Assembly: GCF_000615845.1 (NCBI RefSeq)
Contig: NZ_BAML01000006.1
Location: forward strand, 1 to 64,000
DNA: 64,000 bases
Direction of reading: 5' to 3'
DNA from: Ligilactobacillus hayakitensis DSM 18933 = JCM 14209
GTDB lineage: Bacteria > Bacillota > Bacilli > Lactobacillales > Lactobacillaceae
The notes under the pieces were generated by a model. That model was not told the DNA's origin and searched no databases. It was given only the letters and a program-made list of their open reading frames with translations. Position 1 is the first letter of the stretch. Each line of letters opens with the position of its first letter. A program made the position numbers and the translations under genes. Positions 38,688 to 48,864 of this stretch are shown in pieces.

Positions 38688-39497
38688 TCATGTATTTTTA
38701 TTATACCACTGTAAGTTCGAATTGTGTTGTCTTCGGTAGAAAAAGATTACTAGTGCTCCGATAATTAATAACACGGATAACCATTGCGAAACTCTGATTC
38801 CACCAAGCATCAAACTATCTGTTCGTAACCCTTCAATGAAAAATCTTCCAAATGCATACCACATTACATATGATAAAACAACTTCTCCATTTTTTAATAA
38901 ATGATGTTGCTTTCGTAATACACATAGCACTATAAAACCACCAATATCCCAAAGTGATTCATACAAAAATGTTGGCTGATAATAGCTTCCTGCTATTTGC
39001 ATTTGTTTGATTATAAACTCCGGTATATGTAAATTTTGGAGAAATTCTAACGTTGTTTTGCTGCCATGTGCCTCTTGATTAGTGAAATTACCCCAGCGGC
39101 CAATTCCTTGAGCCAAGATGACATTTGGCGCTAAAACATCTAACAAATTCCAAATTTCAATGGATCTTTTACGACAAAAAATAATAATTGTTATAATAGC
39201 ACCAATCAGCGCACCGTAAATTGCAATACCGCCATCCCAAATCCGATAAATTTCACTTAAATGATTTTTGTAGTACGACCATTCAAAAATCACATAATAA
39301 ATCCGTGCAGAAATAATCGCTACCGGCAACGCCCTTAATAACAAGTCATAGATATCATCTTCCAATATTCCATGCTTTTTTCCTTCGCGCACTGACAGAA
39401 AAGTTGCAATTAACACTGCACTTGCAATAATGAGTCCGTACCATCGAATTTGAAAAGGTCCAAGTTCTATTGCAATTGGGTTAATATTTCCTAACAT
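38688..39497 (-). CDS. lgt: Prolipoprotein diacylglyceryl transferase
   Basis: Transfers diacylglycerol to the lipobox cysteine of prolipoproteins. A multi-spanning membrane protein with the Lgt signature [13 protein letters not shown] at residues 133-145 and the early [10 protein letters not shown] segment. Length 269 aa is normal. AAGGTG precedes the ATG. It starts 12 bases after hprK, an arrangement conserved in Firmicutes. Confidence 0.95.
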   Translation of the reverse strand: MLGNINPIAIELGPFQIRWYGLIIASAVLIATFLSVREGKKHGILEDDIYDLLLRALPVAIISARIYYVIFEWSYYKNHLSEIYRIWDGGIAIYGALIGAIITIIIFCRKRSIEIWNLLDVLAPNVILAQGIGRWGNFTNQEAHGSKTTLEFLQNLHIPEFIIKQMQIAGSYYQPTFLYESLWDIGGFIVLCVLRKQHHLLKNGEVVLSYVMWYAFGRFFIEGLRTDSLMLGGIRVSQWLSVLLIIGALVIFFYRRQHNSNLQWYNKNT

Positions 39498-39508
39498 TGT
39501 TTTTCACC

Positions 39509-40450
39509 TTAAATATCTTGACGAGCTGAATTTTCATTAATTAACTCGTTTAAATTATTTTCAAATGTCTTTGTTGCATCATATCCCATTGTTTTTGCCC
39601 TAAAGTTCATCGCTGCTGCTTCGATAATGATTGCAATATTACGTCCAATTTTAACTGGAACAGTAATCTTTGGAATTTTGACATCAAACAACTGTTGATA
39701 TTCTTCCCCTGACCCTAAACGATCAAATTGTTTATCCGGACTCCAGTCTTCTAGGTGCATGATGACATCAATTTCAGTCTCTTGACGTACAGCTCCGGCA
39801 CCATAAAGATTCATTACATCAATAATTCCGATACCACGGATTTCAAGTAAATGATTTAAAATTTTTGGAGCTTCACCGGCAACTGTTTGTTCATCTTTTT
39901 GCCAAACTTCCACACGATCATCTGCAATTAAACGGTGTCCTCTTTTGATTAAATCGAGGGCTGTTTCAGATTTACCAACACCGGAATCCCCTGTGATAAA
40001 TACCCCTAAACCATAAATATCCATCAATACTCCATGCATCGATTTTCTTTCAGCTAACCTATTTTCTAATAGGTCAGTAAGTTTTGACGATAAACGTGAA
40101 GTTGGTAACGTTGATACTAAAATTGGAATATGCTTTTCTCTTGCGGCCTTTTCAAGCTCTTCTGGAACTTTTAATCCACGAGAAATAACAAAGCATGGTG
40201 TATCTTTCCCACATAACCGTCGCATAATTTGACTTTTATCAACATTTTTCATTTGATGCGCAAAGGAAACTTCTGTCATCCCTAATAATTGAACGCGTTC
40301 TTGTGGATAATATTCAAAATATCCGGTTAATTCTAATCCAGGACGAGAAATATCACTTGTTGTTATTTTCTTTTCTTGAACAAATTCTTCGCCATAAAAG
40401 ACTTCAAGTCCAATTGAATCAATAATTTCTTTAACTGTTACACTATTCAT
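39509..40450 (-). CDS. hprK: HPr kinase/phosphorylase
   Basis: Phosphorylates and dephosphorylates HPr at Ser46, setting carbon catabolite repression through CcpA. The P-loop GDSGVGKS is at residues 154-161, RLIADD follows at about 173-178, and the family signature LEIRGIGIIDV is near residue 203. Length 313 aa is standard. AAGGAGGGC precedes the ATG. A cre-like sequence overlaps its predicted promoter. lgt is cotranscribed downstream. Confidence 0.97.
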   Translation of the reverse strand: MNSVTVKEIIDSIGLEVFYGEEFVQEKKITTSDISRPGLELTGYFEYYPQERVQLLGMTEVSFAHQMKNVDKSQIMRRLCGKDTPCFVISRGLKVPEELEKAAREKHIPILVSTLPTSRLSSKLTDLLENRLAERKSMHGVLMDIYGLGVFITGDSGVGKSETALDLIKRGHRLIADDRVEVWQKDEQTVAGEAPKILNHLLEIRGIGIIDVMNLYGAGAVRQETEIDVIMHLEDWSPDKQFDRLGSGEEYQQLFDVKIPKITVPVKIGRNIAIIIEAAAMNFRAKTMGYDATKTFENNLNELINENSARQDI

Positions 40451-40479
40451 TTCCTAGCCCTCCTTTAACATTTAAGTTA

Positions 40480-40508
40480 ATTTTACCACATTTTATAAAA
40501 CGTTTTCA
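40480..40508 (-). promoter_or_regulatory. hprK promoter with overlapping cre-like site
   Basis: An extended -10 (TGGTAAAAT, hexamer 40480-40485) and a -35 TGAAAA (40503-40508) at 17 bases. TGAAAACGTTTTAT (40495-40508) matches the CcpA cre consensus at 12 of 14 positions and covers the -35. Confidence 0.45.
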
Positions 40509-40517
40509 TGGTTTAAA

Positions 40518-40877
40518 TTAAGAGTTTTTTTCACTTGCATGGATTGACAAAATACCATTTACTACACTCATTATAATCGCCACCATTAGGGCTGTTCCGA
40601 AGCTATAAAAATGAAAAGCTCCGCCCAAAATATATGACGTTAATTCTAAGATCAAAGCATTAATAAATAGCATTGATATTCCCATCGTGGCCACAGTTAT
40701 CGGCATTGTAATAATCATTAACAATGGTTTTACAATTATATTCAAAAGCGATAAAACGATTGCCGCTATGACTGCAACCAAAACATTTTGAACTTGAAAT
40801 TTCATTGGAAAAAATCCTGCAATTGCTAAAAACATGATTGTATTAATAATAATTCTTTGAATAAGATACCTTAACAT
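40518..40877 (-). CDS. YvlD-like four-helix membrane protein (phage holin family 4)
   Basis: A small membrane protein of 119 aa with four hydrophobic helices: IIINTIMFLAIAGFFPM, VLVAVIAAIVLSLLNIIV, LMIITMPITVATMGISMLFINALILEL and ALMVAIIMSVVNGILSI. It matches the YvlD/phage-holin-4 family found next to PspC proteins in many Firmicutes, where the pair belongs to envelope-stress modules. Biochemical function is unknown. It follows pspC by 14 bases. Confidence 0.85.
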   Translation of the reverse strand: MLRYLIQRIIINTIMFLAIAGFFPMKFQVQNVLVAVIAAIVLSLLNIIVKPLLMIITMPITVATMGISMLFINALILELTSYILGGAFHFYSFGTALMVAIIMSVVNGILSIHASEKNS

Positions 40878-40891
40878 TTAATTCCTCTACT

Positions 40892-41239
40892 CTACTTCTT
40901 TTTTACATCTCTTTCTTGAACATCTGTTAATTGCTTACGTCCATTATTTTTTTGTTTTACTTGCTGATTTGTTGTTTGCTCTTCAGAATCAATCAACCTT
41001 TCAATAATCTTAACAAATAAACTTTTAGGCACTTCATTTTTATCGTAATCTAAAAATAAAGCTGTAATTAAATATAACCCTGGAGTAATAATAACTAAGT
41101 TTTCTTTTATAAGACCTAATATTAAGGTTAATCCTACTAATATAATCCGCAAATAGTTAGCCTTTAAATTGAATGCTTTTGCTAATCCACCACAAACTCC
41201 TGCAATTAAGCGATCATTTTTTGATTTATAGATTTTCAT
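40892..41239 (-). CDS. PspC-domain envelope stress protein
   Basis: Contains an N-terminal PspC domain (residues 4-60, KSKNDRLIAGVCGGLAKAFNL, then two hydrophobic stretches) and a polar C-terminus rich in Lys, Gln and Asn. PspC proteins sense or stabilise the cytoplasmic membrane. The ATG at 41239 follows AGAGGTGAG, and the start overlaps the phoR end by 14 bases, tying it to the phoPR operon. Length 115 aa. Confidence 0.88.
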   Translation of the reverse strand: MKIYKSKNDRLIAGVCGGLAKAFNLKANYLRIILVGLTLILGLIKENLVIITPGLYLITALFLDYDKNEVPKSLFVKIIERLIDSEEQTTNQQVKQKNNGRKQLTDVQERDVKKK

Positions 41240-42647
41240 TCATCTCACCTCTTTGATTCATAATGAAGTTAGGAATTACAATCTTAACTTCGGTTCCTTC
41301 ATTTAACTTACTTTTTAAATTTATTCTCCCTGAAAGGATTTCAATTGAATCTTTAACGATTGCTAAGCCTAAACCGGTTCCATTAATTTTTTTACTATGA
41401 GACTTATCAACCCGATAGAAACGTTCAAAAACTTTTTCTTGTTCTTCAATTGAAATTCCAATCCCTGTATCAACTACAGATAAGCTCCAACTATCTTGAT
41501 TAAAATCATTTAATTTTATGATAATTTTTCCGCCTTGACAATTATACCTAATCGCATTTTGAATTAAATTCTCAATAATATGCTTTAGCTTAATTCGATC
41601 ACAATGAACCAGTGTATCTTCAGGCATATTAATTGAATAAGAGATGTCCTTTTGTAAAAGTTCCTTTTTTCTTAATTTAAAAATCTCAACTATCATTTGA
41701 TAAAGATTTATCTTTTCAATAACAAGTTCTCTTTGATTACCTTCTTTTGCCAAAACAAGCATATCTTCAACCATTTCATTTAGTTTTTTACTTTCTTTAT
41801 AGATAATTCCTAAAAATTCTTCTAAAATTTCCGGTTCATCTTTAGCACCTTCCAGTAAAGTTTCACTAAATCCCATAATTGAAGTAATTGGTGTCCTAAT
41901 TTCATGGCTAACATTACTTATTAATTCAGATTGTCGCTTCTCTTTTTCCTTTAACATTGTGATGTCTTTAATAATAATCATCATAACATCTCTTTTTTCA
42001 TCTGGAATAAAGATTGTATGAATATTGGCAAACATATTTTTATTCTTATATTTGAAACTTCTAAACTCAGCTAATTCTCTTTGATCTGAGCGCATTTCAA
42101 TTGTTTTTTTAATTATTTTTTGAATACCTATATCATAAATCCAATCTCGATAATCAGTATTTTTCAAACTAGTTGAAACACCAAATAAATCTCTCATAGA
42201 ACTGTTATAATATTTCACTTTTCCTTTTACATCAATTAGTGCAATTCCATCTTCAAGATATTCCAGCAAACTTAAATATCCTCGTCTTTGCATACTATAT
42301 TTTCTGAGTAAGCGATCTTGCTTTTGCTTAATCATTTCAAGTGATTGGAATAATTTTAAATACGGATTTCCTTCATGCAAACTCCCCTTTAGTTCATGAT
42401 TTTTTTCAATCCGCTTAATTTCACTATTGATTAACTCAATTTGTTTTTGTTCAAGTAAATATCTTCGATAATCAAAAAATAACTTCATCATTAATAACAA
42501 AATAACCATTATTAATAACTCACTCCATTGGTGATTAATGTTATTAACAAACTTATTTATCTTAAAATCCGAGATTACAAAAACAGCAACTATAATACAA
42601 GTTGCTATTCCCAAAAAATTTATGATTATTTTTTTTAAACTATTCAT
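41226..42647 (-). CDS. phoR: PhoR-like sensor histidine kinase
   Basis: A membrane histidine kinase partner of the response regulator immediately upstream. Two membrane segments (about residues 5-25 and 44-58) bracket only a short outer loop. Then come a PAS-like domain (about 125-160, YLEDGIALIDVKGKVKYYN), a HisKA box with His248 in SNVSHEIRTPITS, and HATPase motifs NLIQNAIRYN, DTGIGI and GTGLGLAI. The ATG at 42647 overlaps the phoP stop, so coupling is likely. The short sensor loop argues for sensing through the membrane or a partner. The signal (phosphate or envelope stress) is uncertain. Confidence 0.88.
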   Translation of the reverse strand: MNSLKKIIINFLGIATCIIVAVFVISDFKINKFVNNINHQWSELLIMVILLLMMKLFFDYRRYLLEQKQIELINSEIKRIEKNHELKGSLHEGNPYLKLFQSLEMIKQKQDRLLRKYSMQRRGYLSLLEYLEDGIALIDVKGKVKYYNSSMRDLFGVSTSLKNTDYRDWIYDIGIQKIIKKTIEMRSDQRELAEFRSFKYKNKNMFANIHTIFIPDEKRDVMMIIIKDITMLKEKEKRQSELISNVSHEIRTPITSIMGFSETLLEGAKDEPEILEEFLGIIYKESKKLNEMVEDMLVLAKEGNQRELVIEKINLYQMIVEIFKLRKKELLQKDISYSINMPEDTLVHCDRIKLKHIIENLIQNAIRYNCQGGKIIIKLNDFNQDSWSLSVVDTGIGISIEEQEKVFERFYRVDKSHSKKINGTGLGLAIVKDSIEILSGRINLKSKLNEGTEVKIVIPNFIMNQRGEMNENL

Positions 42648-43356
42648 CGTCATCACCATCAAATCGATATCCAAAACCACGAACCGTCTTTATATACTTC
42701 GGTGTTTTAGCATTTTCTTCAATTTTTTCACGTAAATGACTAACATGCATATCAACAATTCTAGTTTGACCAATGAAATCAAATCCCCAAACATGATTCA
42801 ATAATTCATCACGGCTTAACGCTTTTCCACGTTTTTCTAGGAAATACATTAATAATTCAATTTCCTTAGGAGTTAACTTAACAATTTCATTATTTCTAAA
42901 AAGAAGATACTTATCGCGATCAACTCTAAATTGACCAAAAATATACTTACTTTCTTCTTTAATTCTATTTTGTTGCTCTACTTTTTGAAGCTTACTTACT
43001 CTTCTAGCAATTGCTTTTAATCTTGCAATAACTTCTCTAGGAGAAAAAGGTTTTGTCAAGTAATCATCGGCGCCTAATTCTAATCCTATTACTTTGTCAT
43101 ATTCATCATCTTTAGCCGTTAAAATTAAAATTGGGGTTTCAATTTTTTCTTGGCGCAATTTTTTTACGACTTCAATTCCATTTAAACTTGGTAACATTAA
43201 ATCCAGGATAATAAAATCATAATTATTTGTTAGCCCTTGTTCCAACGCGTCTTGACCATCATCAACTGTAGTTACTTCATAATTTTCTTTTTCCAAATTA
43301 TATTTTAATAAAGTTACAATTGAAATTTCATCATCAACAACGAGTACTTTTTTCAT
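42640..43356 (-). CDS. phoP: PhoP-like OmpR-family response regulator
   Basis: A two-domain response regulator with a receiver domain (VVDDE at 7-10, phosphoacceptor Asp52 in ILDLMLPS, Lys near 101) and a C-terminal winged helix (PKEIELLMYFLEKRGKALSRDELLNHVWG, VDMHVSHLREKIE). Length 238 aa. It lies in operon with phoR, pspC and yvlD. The window shows no pst genes nearby, so a phosphate role is by homology only. Confidence 0.92.
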   Translation of the reverse strand: MKKVLVVDDEISIVTLLKYNLEKENYEVTTVDDGQDALEQGLTNNYDFIILDLMLPSLNGIEVVKKLRQEKIETPILILTAKDDEYDKVIGLELGADDYLTKPFSPREVIARLKAIARRVSKLQKVEQQNRIKEESKYIFGQFRVDRDKYLLFRNNEIVKLTPKEIELLMYFLEKRGKALSRDELLNHVWGFDFIGQTRIVDMHVSHLREKIEENAKTPKYIKTVRGFGYRFDGDDDE

Positions 43357-43372
43357 CTTATCACCTCTTTAA

Positions 43373-44502
43373 TTAACGAAATAACACCAACCCAATTTCA
43401 TGCGGTGAATCTTTAAAAATTGCACTCTCAACGATTATTAAATCACCGCCATATGTTTTAGCTTTAATATGACAATAGGCCGCATTTTTTTGAATAGCAC
43501 GATAAAATTCGTCTTCTGTATTTACCGGAATATTATTGCAAGTTAAAATAGTATCTCCCGCATGTAAATTCATTTTAGCAGCTGGAGTATCAGGTTTAAC
43601 GGCAATAATTCGAATCCCTTCATCAGTTTGAACATAACCCGTGTCGATTTGCTTTTCTTTATTTCTCCGCTTAATCGTTAAATAAGCATCTACAATTAAC
43701 ATCAAAGCAATGAGCTTACTGCCAACATTTCATCTTTTGTGATAAAACTTCCAATTACAGCTAACAACGCTAAGATTGACATTAATTTCACATCTTTTAA
43801 CTTTAACTTAATACTTTCTTCTTTAGAATATTTTGTAACTTTTAATCCTACACTCATTAAAAATGGTAACACGGCTAATGTAAATGTATGATTTCCAATA
43901 TTTAAAATTGGCCAAAATTTCATTACTTGCCCCATATCTCCGCTTGGAATCAGGATTAACATTGGAAAAACTGTTGTTTGGCGTCCAAAATAATTAACAA
44001 TTTTGCGCCCCCTTTTTCCCTTCTTTAATTCTGGGGTAAGCGATTCTTTTTTGAAGCTTCCAATTAAAAGATATTCTAAGATAAAACTTACAAAAACTAA
44101 GGCTAGCCAATTTGTTGCTGTATTATCATTAAAAACTTTTCCTAAATTCAATTCATTCGAAAAAAATATTCCACTCATAAAAAATACGAATAGACTAGTT
44201 AGAAAAGAAATATCCGAAAAGCCTCTTAATAAACATGCTAAAACTACGATTAATTGATAAATTATAATACTTTGAACAGGTAATGTAATTCCTGTAATTA
44301 TCGCAAGAACGCTACTTACTATCGCAAATAAAAGGCCATATTTAATAAAAATTCTACCTTCAAAAAAATCTTTGTTAATCGCAACTCGAAACTGTTTGCG
44401 CTCTTTTTTTACGCGTTGATTATAGGAAAAAATAACCGCTAGAATTCCTAGCCATAGAATCGGTGCCCCCAGATAATTTAATATCAAGCTAAGGATTTCC
44501 AT
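43373..44502 (-). pseudogene. Membrane protein with C-terminal PDZ domain (MinJ-like), frame broken as sequenced
   Basis: The first frame (266 aa, ending TGA at 43702) has about eight hydrophobic segments. The second frame, read from about 43725 onward, begins with a hydrophobic stretch (KLIALMLIVDAYL) and then a PDZ domain (IRIIAVKPDTPAAKMNLHAGDTILTCNNIPV). Normally these form one protein of about 370 aa, related to the division-site protein MinJ. One missing base near 43705-43725 explains the break. The stop and the next start overlap (TGATG), so a natural split with coupled translation is possible but less likely. It lies directly upstream of phoP. Confidence 0.7.
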
Positions 44503-44610
44503 TACAATAACCTCCCTTTAAAATCGTCTCTTTTAGTATATCAATTTTCCCACTTATTATTCAAGATAATAAGACCTATATTATCAAGGGTTAAGCAAGT
44601 TTTCCCCTAA

Positions 44611-44643
44611 GAAAAAAGAGTTAGGGATTTGTGCCTAACTCTT
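44611..44643 (-). terminator. Terminator of secA-prfB
   Basis: AAGAGTTAGG/CCTAACTCTT (44616-44625 and 44634-44643) with T run on the minus strand. It overlaps the last bases of prfB. Confidence 0.85.
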
Positions 44644-45758
44644 AATTACTTCTTTTTAAATTCCATTGCAAATATGCATTCATAAATGGATCTAAATCTC
44701 CGTCCATCACGGCTTGACCATTACCAGTTTCGTAGCTAGTACGATGATCTTTTACCATTGTATATGGATGAAATACATATGAACGAATTTGCGAACCCCA
44801 ACCGATATCAAGTTGCTCTCCTTGAATTGCGGCTCTTTGCTTTTCTTTTTCTTCCATTTCTAATTGATATAATTTTGAACGAAGCATGCTTTCAGCAGTC
44901 GCACGGTTTTGGAACTGAGAACGTTGAGCTTGACTTGAAACCACAATTCCAGTTGGAATGTGAATCAAACGCACCGCTGAAGAGGTCTTATTAATATGTT
45001 GTCCCCCAGCTCCACTTGCCCGGAAAACTTCCATTTTAATATCTTCAGGTCTTAATTCAACTTCCACAGAATCATCTAATTCTGGCATCACATTAACTGA
45101 AGCAAACGATGTGTGGCGTCTTCCTGCTGAATCAAACGGTGAAATCCGCACTAAGCGATGAACCCCTTTTTCACTCTTTAAATATCCAAAAGCATTTTGA
45201 CCTTCAATCATTAAAGTAACACTTTTAATTCCTGCTTCATCACCCGGTTGATAATCCATCGTTTCAACCTTAAAGCCATGTTGTTGCGCCCATCTTGTAT
45301 ACATTCGCAATAACATTGATCCCCAATCTTGTGACTCGGTACCACCTGCTCCTGGGTGTATTTCTAAAATTGCATTATTACCATCATAAGGTCCATTTAA
45401 CAGTAAGCCTAATTGATAACTTTGCAACAACTTATTAGTTTCTTCACGTTGAATTTCTATTTCTTGTTCTAAATCTTCATCTGGTTCTTCTAAATACAAT
45501 TCTAATGAAACATCCAATTCATCTACTTTTTCACTTAATTGATGAAAAGTATCATATTTGGCTTTCAATCCATTATTTTCATTAATAACTTTTTGGGCGG
45601 TTTCTTGATTATCCCAAAAGGTTGGATCAGCCATCTTTGACTCATTTTCTGCGATTTGTTCTTCTAAAGCATCTAAGTCAAAGAGACCCCCTAAACTCAG
45701 AGACTTTTTGTTTCATCTCTTCTATTTCTTGTTTAAGTTCTGCCGTTTCAAATTTCAT
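44642..45758 (-). CDS. prfB: Peptide chain release factor 2, with programmed +1 frameshift
   Basis: Releases peptides at UGA and UAA. Translation starts at ATG 45758 (AAGGGATG upstream), runs 26 codons to an in-frame TGA at 45678-45680, and continues in the +1 frame from 45679. The classic shift site is intact: the Shine-Dalgarno-like AGGGGG (45687-45692) followed by TCTCTTTGAC. RF2 marks are the codon-recognition SPF ([12 protein letters not shown]) and the catalytic GGQ ([14 protein letters not shown]). Full length is 371 aa. Scarcity of RF2 makes the ribosome stall at UGA and shift, giving autoregulation. It follows secA. Confidence 0.96.
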
Positions 45759-45775
45759 TTACATCCCTTACCTTT

Positions 45776-45821
45776 CTAAAAAAAGCTCGGTCCTGATATT
45801 TCTATCATTATCCAAGCTTTT
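45776..45821 (-). terminator. Terminator-like hairpin between secA and prfB
   Basis: AAGCTTGG/CCGAGCTT arms with a long AT-rich loop and T run on the minus strand, just after the secA stop. Confidence 0.6.
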
Positions 45822-45825
45822 AAAA

Positions 45826-48189
45826 TTAACGTTTCATATCTTGACGAATTTCAGCTTTTAGGAATAAGCGCGTTACATCATATTCGATAGCGCCTACCAT
45901 TTGTTCAAACATTCTGAAACCATCTTGTTGATATTCAACAAGTGGATTTAATTGTCCATATCCACGTAAGCCAATTGATTGACGCAATTGATCCATTTCA
46001 TCAATATGATCAGTCCATAATGAATCAACCACCCGTAAAATAACAACCTTTTCAAATTCTAGCATTTGGCTTTCATCATAAAGTTGTTCAGCTTTTTGTG
46101 CATAAACTTCTTCAGCACGTTGCATTAAATATTCAATCATTTGGTTAGGAGTTTTACCTTCTAAATCAGCAGTGCTAATTGTATCATCTTTAACCATTGC
46201 AGCAATGGCAAAATCGATAATTCCATCCAAGTTCCATTGACTCTTATCACCTTGCGTATTGTTTAATACATTATGCTTAACTGTACGTTCAATCATTGGC
46301 ATAATGATTCCTTTAAGGCTCTTATCTTCCATGATAACTTGTTGTCTTTGAGAGTAAATCACTTCACGTTGAGCACGCATAACATCATCATATTGTAAAA
46401 CTTGCTTACGTGTATCATAGTTATTACCTTCAACACGTTTTTGAGCTGATTCGACTTGTTTAGTAATCATCTTAGATTGAATTACTGCATCTTCATCGGC
46501 AACTTTCATCCGTTCTAAGAAGTTCTTAATGCGTTCTGAACCGAAACGTAACATCAATTCATCTTCTAAAGAAAGATAGAATTGTGTTGATCCTGGGTCC
46601 CCTTGACGACCAGCACGTCCACGTAACTGATTATCAATTCTTCGTGATTCATGACGTTCTGTCCCAATAACAGCAAGTCCACCAATTTCGCGTACTCCCG
46701 GTCCTAATTTGATATCAGTACCACGTCCGGCCATGTTAGTAGCAATTGTTACTGCACCACGTTGACCGGCATTCATAACAATTTCAGCTTCCTTAGCGTG
46801 ATTTTTAGCATTTAAAACTGAATGTGGAATTCCTTGTTGATCAAGCATGTTTGAAAGTAATTCAGACGTTTCAACAGCCACTGTCCCAACTAAAACTGGT
46901 TGTCCAGCTTCATGGCGTTGTTTTACATCTTCCACAACTGCATTAAATTTACTTTGAAGAGTTGGATATAATAAATCAGGTTTATCAACACGTTGAATAG
47001 GACGGTTAGTTGGAATTGTAATAACTTCCATATTATAAATTTCACGGAATTCTTCACGTTCAGTTTTAGCTGTCCCAGTCATTCCAGATAATTTATTATA
47101 CATTCTAAAGAAGTTTTGGTAAGTAATGTTAGCCATTGTCTTAGTTTCTTCTTCAATTTCCACATGTTCTTTTGCTTCAATTGCTTGGTGAAGTCCATCA
47201 GAATAGCGACGACCATCCATAATACGACCTGTAAATTGATCAACAATCATTACTTCGCCTTCACGCACCACGTAATCTTTATCACGAAGCATAATGAAGT
47301 TAGCACGTAAAGCATTATCCAAGTGGTGGTTTAATGCCATATTATCTGGATCATATAAGTTATTTAAGTTAAAGTATTTTTCAGCTTTTTGAATACCTTC
47401 TTCAGTTAAAGCAACTGTCTTAGATTCTAAATCAATTTTAAAATCATCATCTTCAACTAAAGTCTTAGCGAAACGGTCTGTTCTTGTGTATAAGGTTGTT
47501 GTTCCTGTTGCTTGTCCAGAAATAATCAATGGTGTTCTCGCTTCATCAATTAAAATTGAGTCAACTTCATCGACTAAAACAAAATTCAAAGGACGTTGCA
47601 CCATATCTTCTTTATAAACAACCATGTTATCACGAAGATAATCGAAACCTAATTCACTGTTAGTTGAATATGTGATATCAGCATTATAAGCCGCACGTTT
47701 TTCTTCAGGTGTTTTGTCAGCGACATTCAAACCAACAGTTAAACCAAGCCAAGTGTACAATTCACCCATTTCAGTAGCATCACGTTCTGAAAGATATTCG
47801 TTAACAGTAACAACGTGAACCCCTTTTCCTGAAATCGCATTTAAATATACAGGCATTGTAGCTGTAAGGGTTTTTCCTTCCCCAGTTCTCATTTCGGCAA
47901 TGTTTCCCTCGTGCAATACCGTTCCACCGATAATTTGAACACGATATGGATACAATCCTAATACACGGCGTGCTCCTTCACGACATACTGCATATGCTTC
48001 CGGTAACATATGATCAAGTGATTCACCATCTTGATATCTTTTTTTAAATTCATTAGTTTTTGCTTTTAATTCTTCATCTGATAAAGCTGCCATTGCATCA
48101 GCAAGTGATTCTACTTTATCAGCAATTTTACCTAGGCGTCTAAGTTCGCGTTTATCACTTTCCACCCATTTTTTAAGAAGATTTGCCAT
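45826..48189 (-). CDS. secA: Preprotein translocase ATPase SecA
   Basis: The motor that pushes preproteins through SecYEG. It shows Walker A MRTGEGKT near residue 103, DEVD near 208, the preprotein cross-linking domain, the second helicase half ([27 protein letters not shown]) and the helical wing and scaffold. It ends at MKR with no C-terminal zinc/SEC-C motif, a common trimmed form of 787 aa in lactobacilli. GGAAGGAA precedes the ATG. prfB follows. Confidence 0.97.
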   Translation of the reverse strand: MANLLKKWVESDKRELRRLGKIADKVESLADAMAALSDEELKAKTNEFKKRYQDGESLDHMLPEAYAVCREGARRVLGLYPYRVQIIGGTVLHEGNIAEMRTGEGKTLTATMPVYLNAISGKGVHVVTVNEYLSERDATEMGELYTWLGLTVGLNVADKTPEEKRAAYNADITYSTNSELGFDYLRDNMVVYKEDMVQRPLNFVLVDEVDSILIDEARTPLIISGQATGTTTLYTRTDRFAKTLVEDDDFKIDLESKTVALTEEGIQKAEKYFNLNNLYDPDNMALNHHLDNALRANFIMLRDKDYVVREGEVMIVDQFTGRIMDGRRYSDGLHQAIEAKEHVEIEEETKTMANITYQNFFRMYNKLSGMTGTAKTEREEFREIYNMEVITIPTNRPIQRVDKPDLLYPTLQSKFNAVVEDVKQRHEAGQPVLVGTVAVETSELLSNMLDQQGIPHSVLNAKNHAKEAEIVMNAGQRGAVTIATNMAGRGTDIKLGPGVREIGGLAVIGTERHESRRIDNQLRGRAGRQGDPGSTQFYLSLEDELMLRFGSERIKNFLERMKVADEDAVIQSKMITKQVESAQKRVEGNNYDTRKQVLQYDDVMRAQREVIYSQRQQVIMEDKSLKGIIMPMIERTVKHNVLNNTQGDKSQWNLDGIIDFAIAAMVKDDTISTADLEGKTPNQMIEYLMQRAEEVYAQKAEQLYDESQMLEFEKVVILRVVDSLWTDHIDEMDQLRQSIGLRGYGQLNPLVEYQQDGFRMFEQMVGAIEYDVTRLFLKAEIRQDMKR

Positions 48190-48236
48190 AAGTCAATTCC
48201 TTCCTATTCACACATTTTTCTCATTATAATCTTGAG

Positions 48237-48260
48237 ATTATACCAATTGCTATTTTAACA
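48237..48260 (-). promoter_or_regulatory. Two tandem extended -10 elements upstream of secA
   Basis: On the minus strand TGGTATAAT (48237-48245) and TGTTAAAAT (48252-48260) both lie within 75 bases of the secA start. No clear -35 goes with either. The rest of 48190-48437 shows only a hairpin at 48389-48437. Confidence 0.45.
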
Positions 48261-48437
48261 TTAAATCACCACAAATGAAATATTTTAAGTCAATTAGAAA
48301 CAGAAAAAATAAAGGGATTAAGAAAATTACTAGTTCTATACTATTCTGTACTGATGAGAATTTTTTTGGTGTAAAATTGTACAAAAAAAGAGAAGTCGAC
48401 TGAACCCCGGTTTCTCTAAGAAAAGATTGGCTTCTCT

Positions 48438-48769
48438 ATGTCTAATATTATTAAATTTTTAACAGGAATTAAAGATACCCATATTATATGGAAGTTCGTA
48501 AACAAAAATTCATCTGTAAGAATTGTCGTTTAACTCGTGTATTCCCGATTTCTGGTGTTGAAGAACATTGTTTTATTTTAAACAATATTAAACAACATAT
48601 TGTTGTTAATTTTAAGAAAAATACATCAATGAAAGCCTCTGCTTTTGATTACCACGTTTCTAGTAATACTGTCCAAAGATGTCTTGAATCTACCGCAGGC
48701 ACTCTAAATATTAAAGAAAAAATGCGCAAAAAAATAACGGCTAAGCAGCTTGGTTTAAAATCTACTTAA
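48438..48769 (+). pseudogene. ISL3-family transposase remnant
   Basis: The piece from ATG 48438 reads MSNIIKFLTGIKDTHI, like the beginning of ISL3-family transposases. The frame then changes and continues from 48488 as VRKQKFICKNCR...EEHCFILNNIKQHI...SSNTVQRCLEST, which matches the zinc-binding and helix-turn-helix part of the same family. The segment between (the first zinc-finger half) and the whole DDE catalytic domain are missing, so an internal deletion and a C-terminal truncation have left a non-functional relic of about 330 bases. It lies between secA and hpf. An AGAGAAG/CTTCTCT hairpin precedes it. Confidence 0.72.
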
Positions 48770-48864
48770 CCATTATCTTTTTGAATATATTTAATTAATT
48801 TTCTTCATCAGTATTAATTGACAAAGAGCCAAATTACTTCCTAATTCCTTTATTTTTTCCGAAA

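Noticed and set aside
48389-48437. Hairpin considered as intact insertion-sequence terminal repeats
   Set aside because: Both arms lie on the same side of the transposase relic, and no matching copy was found on the other side.
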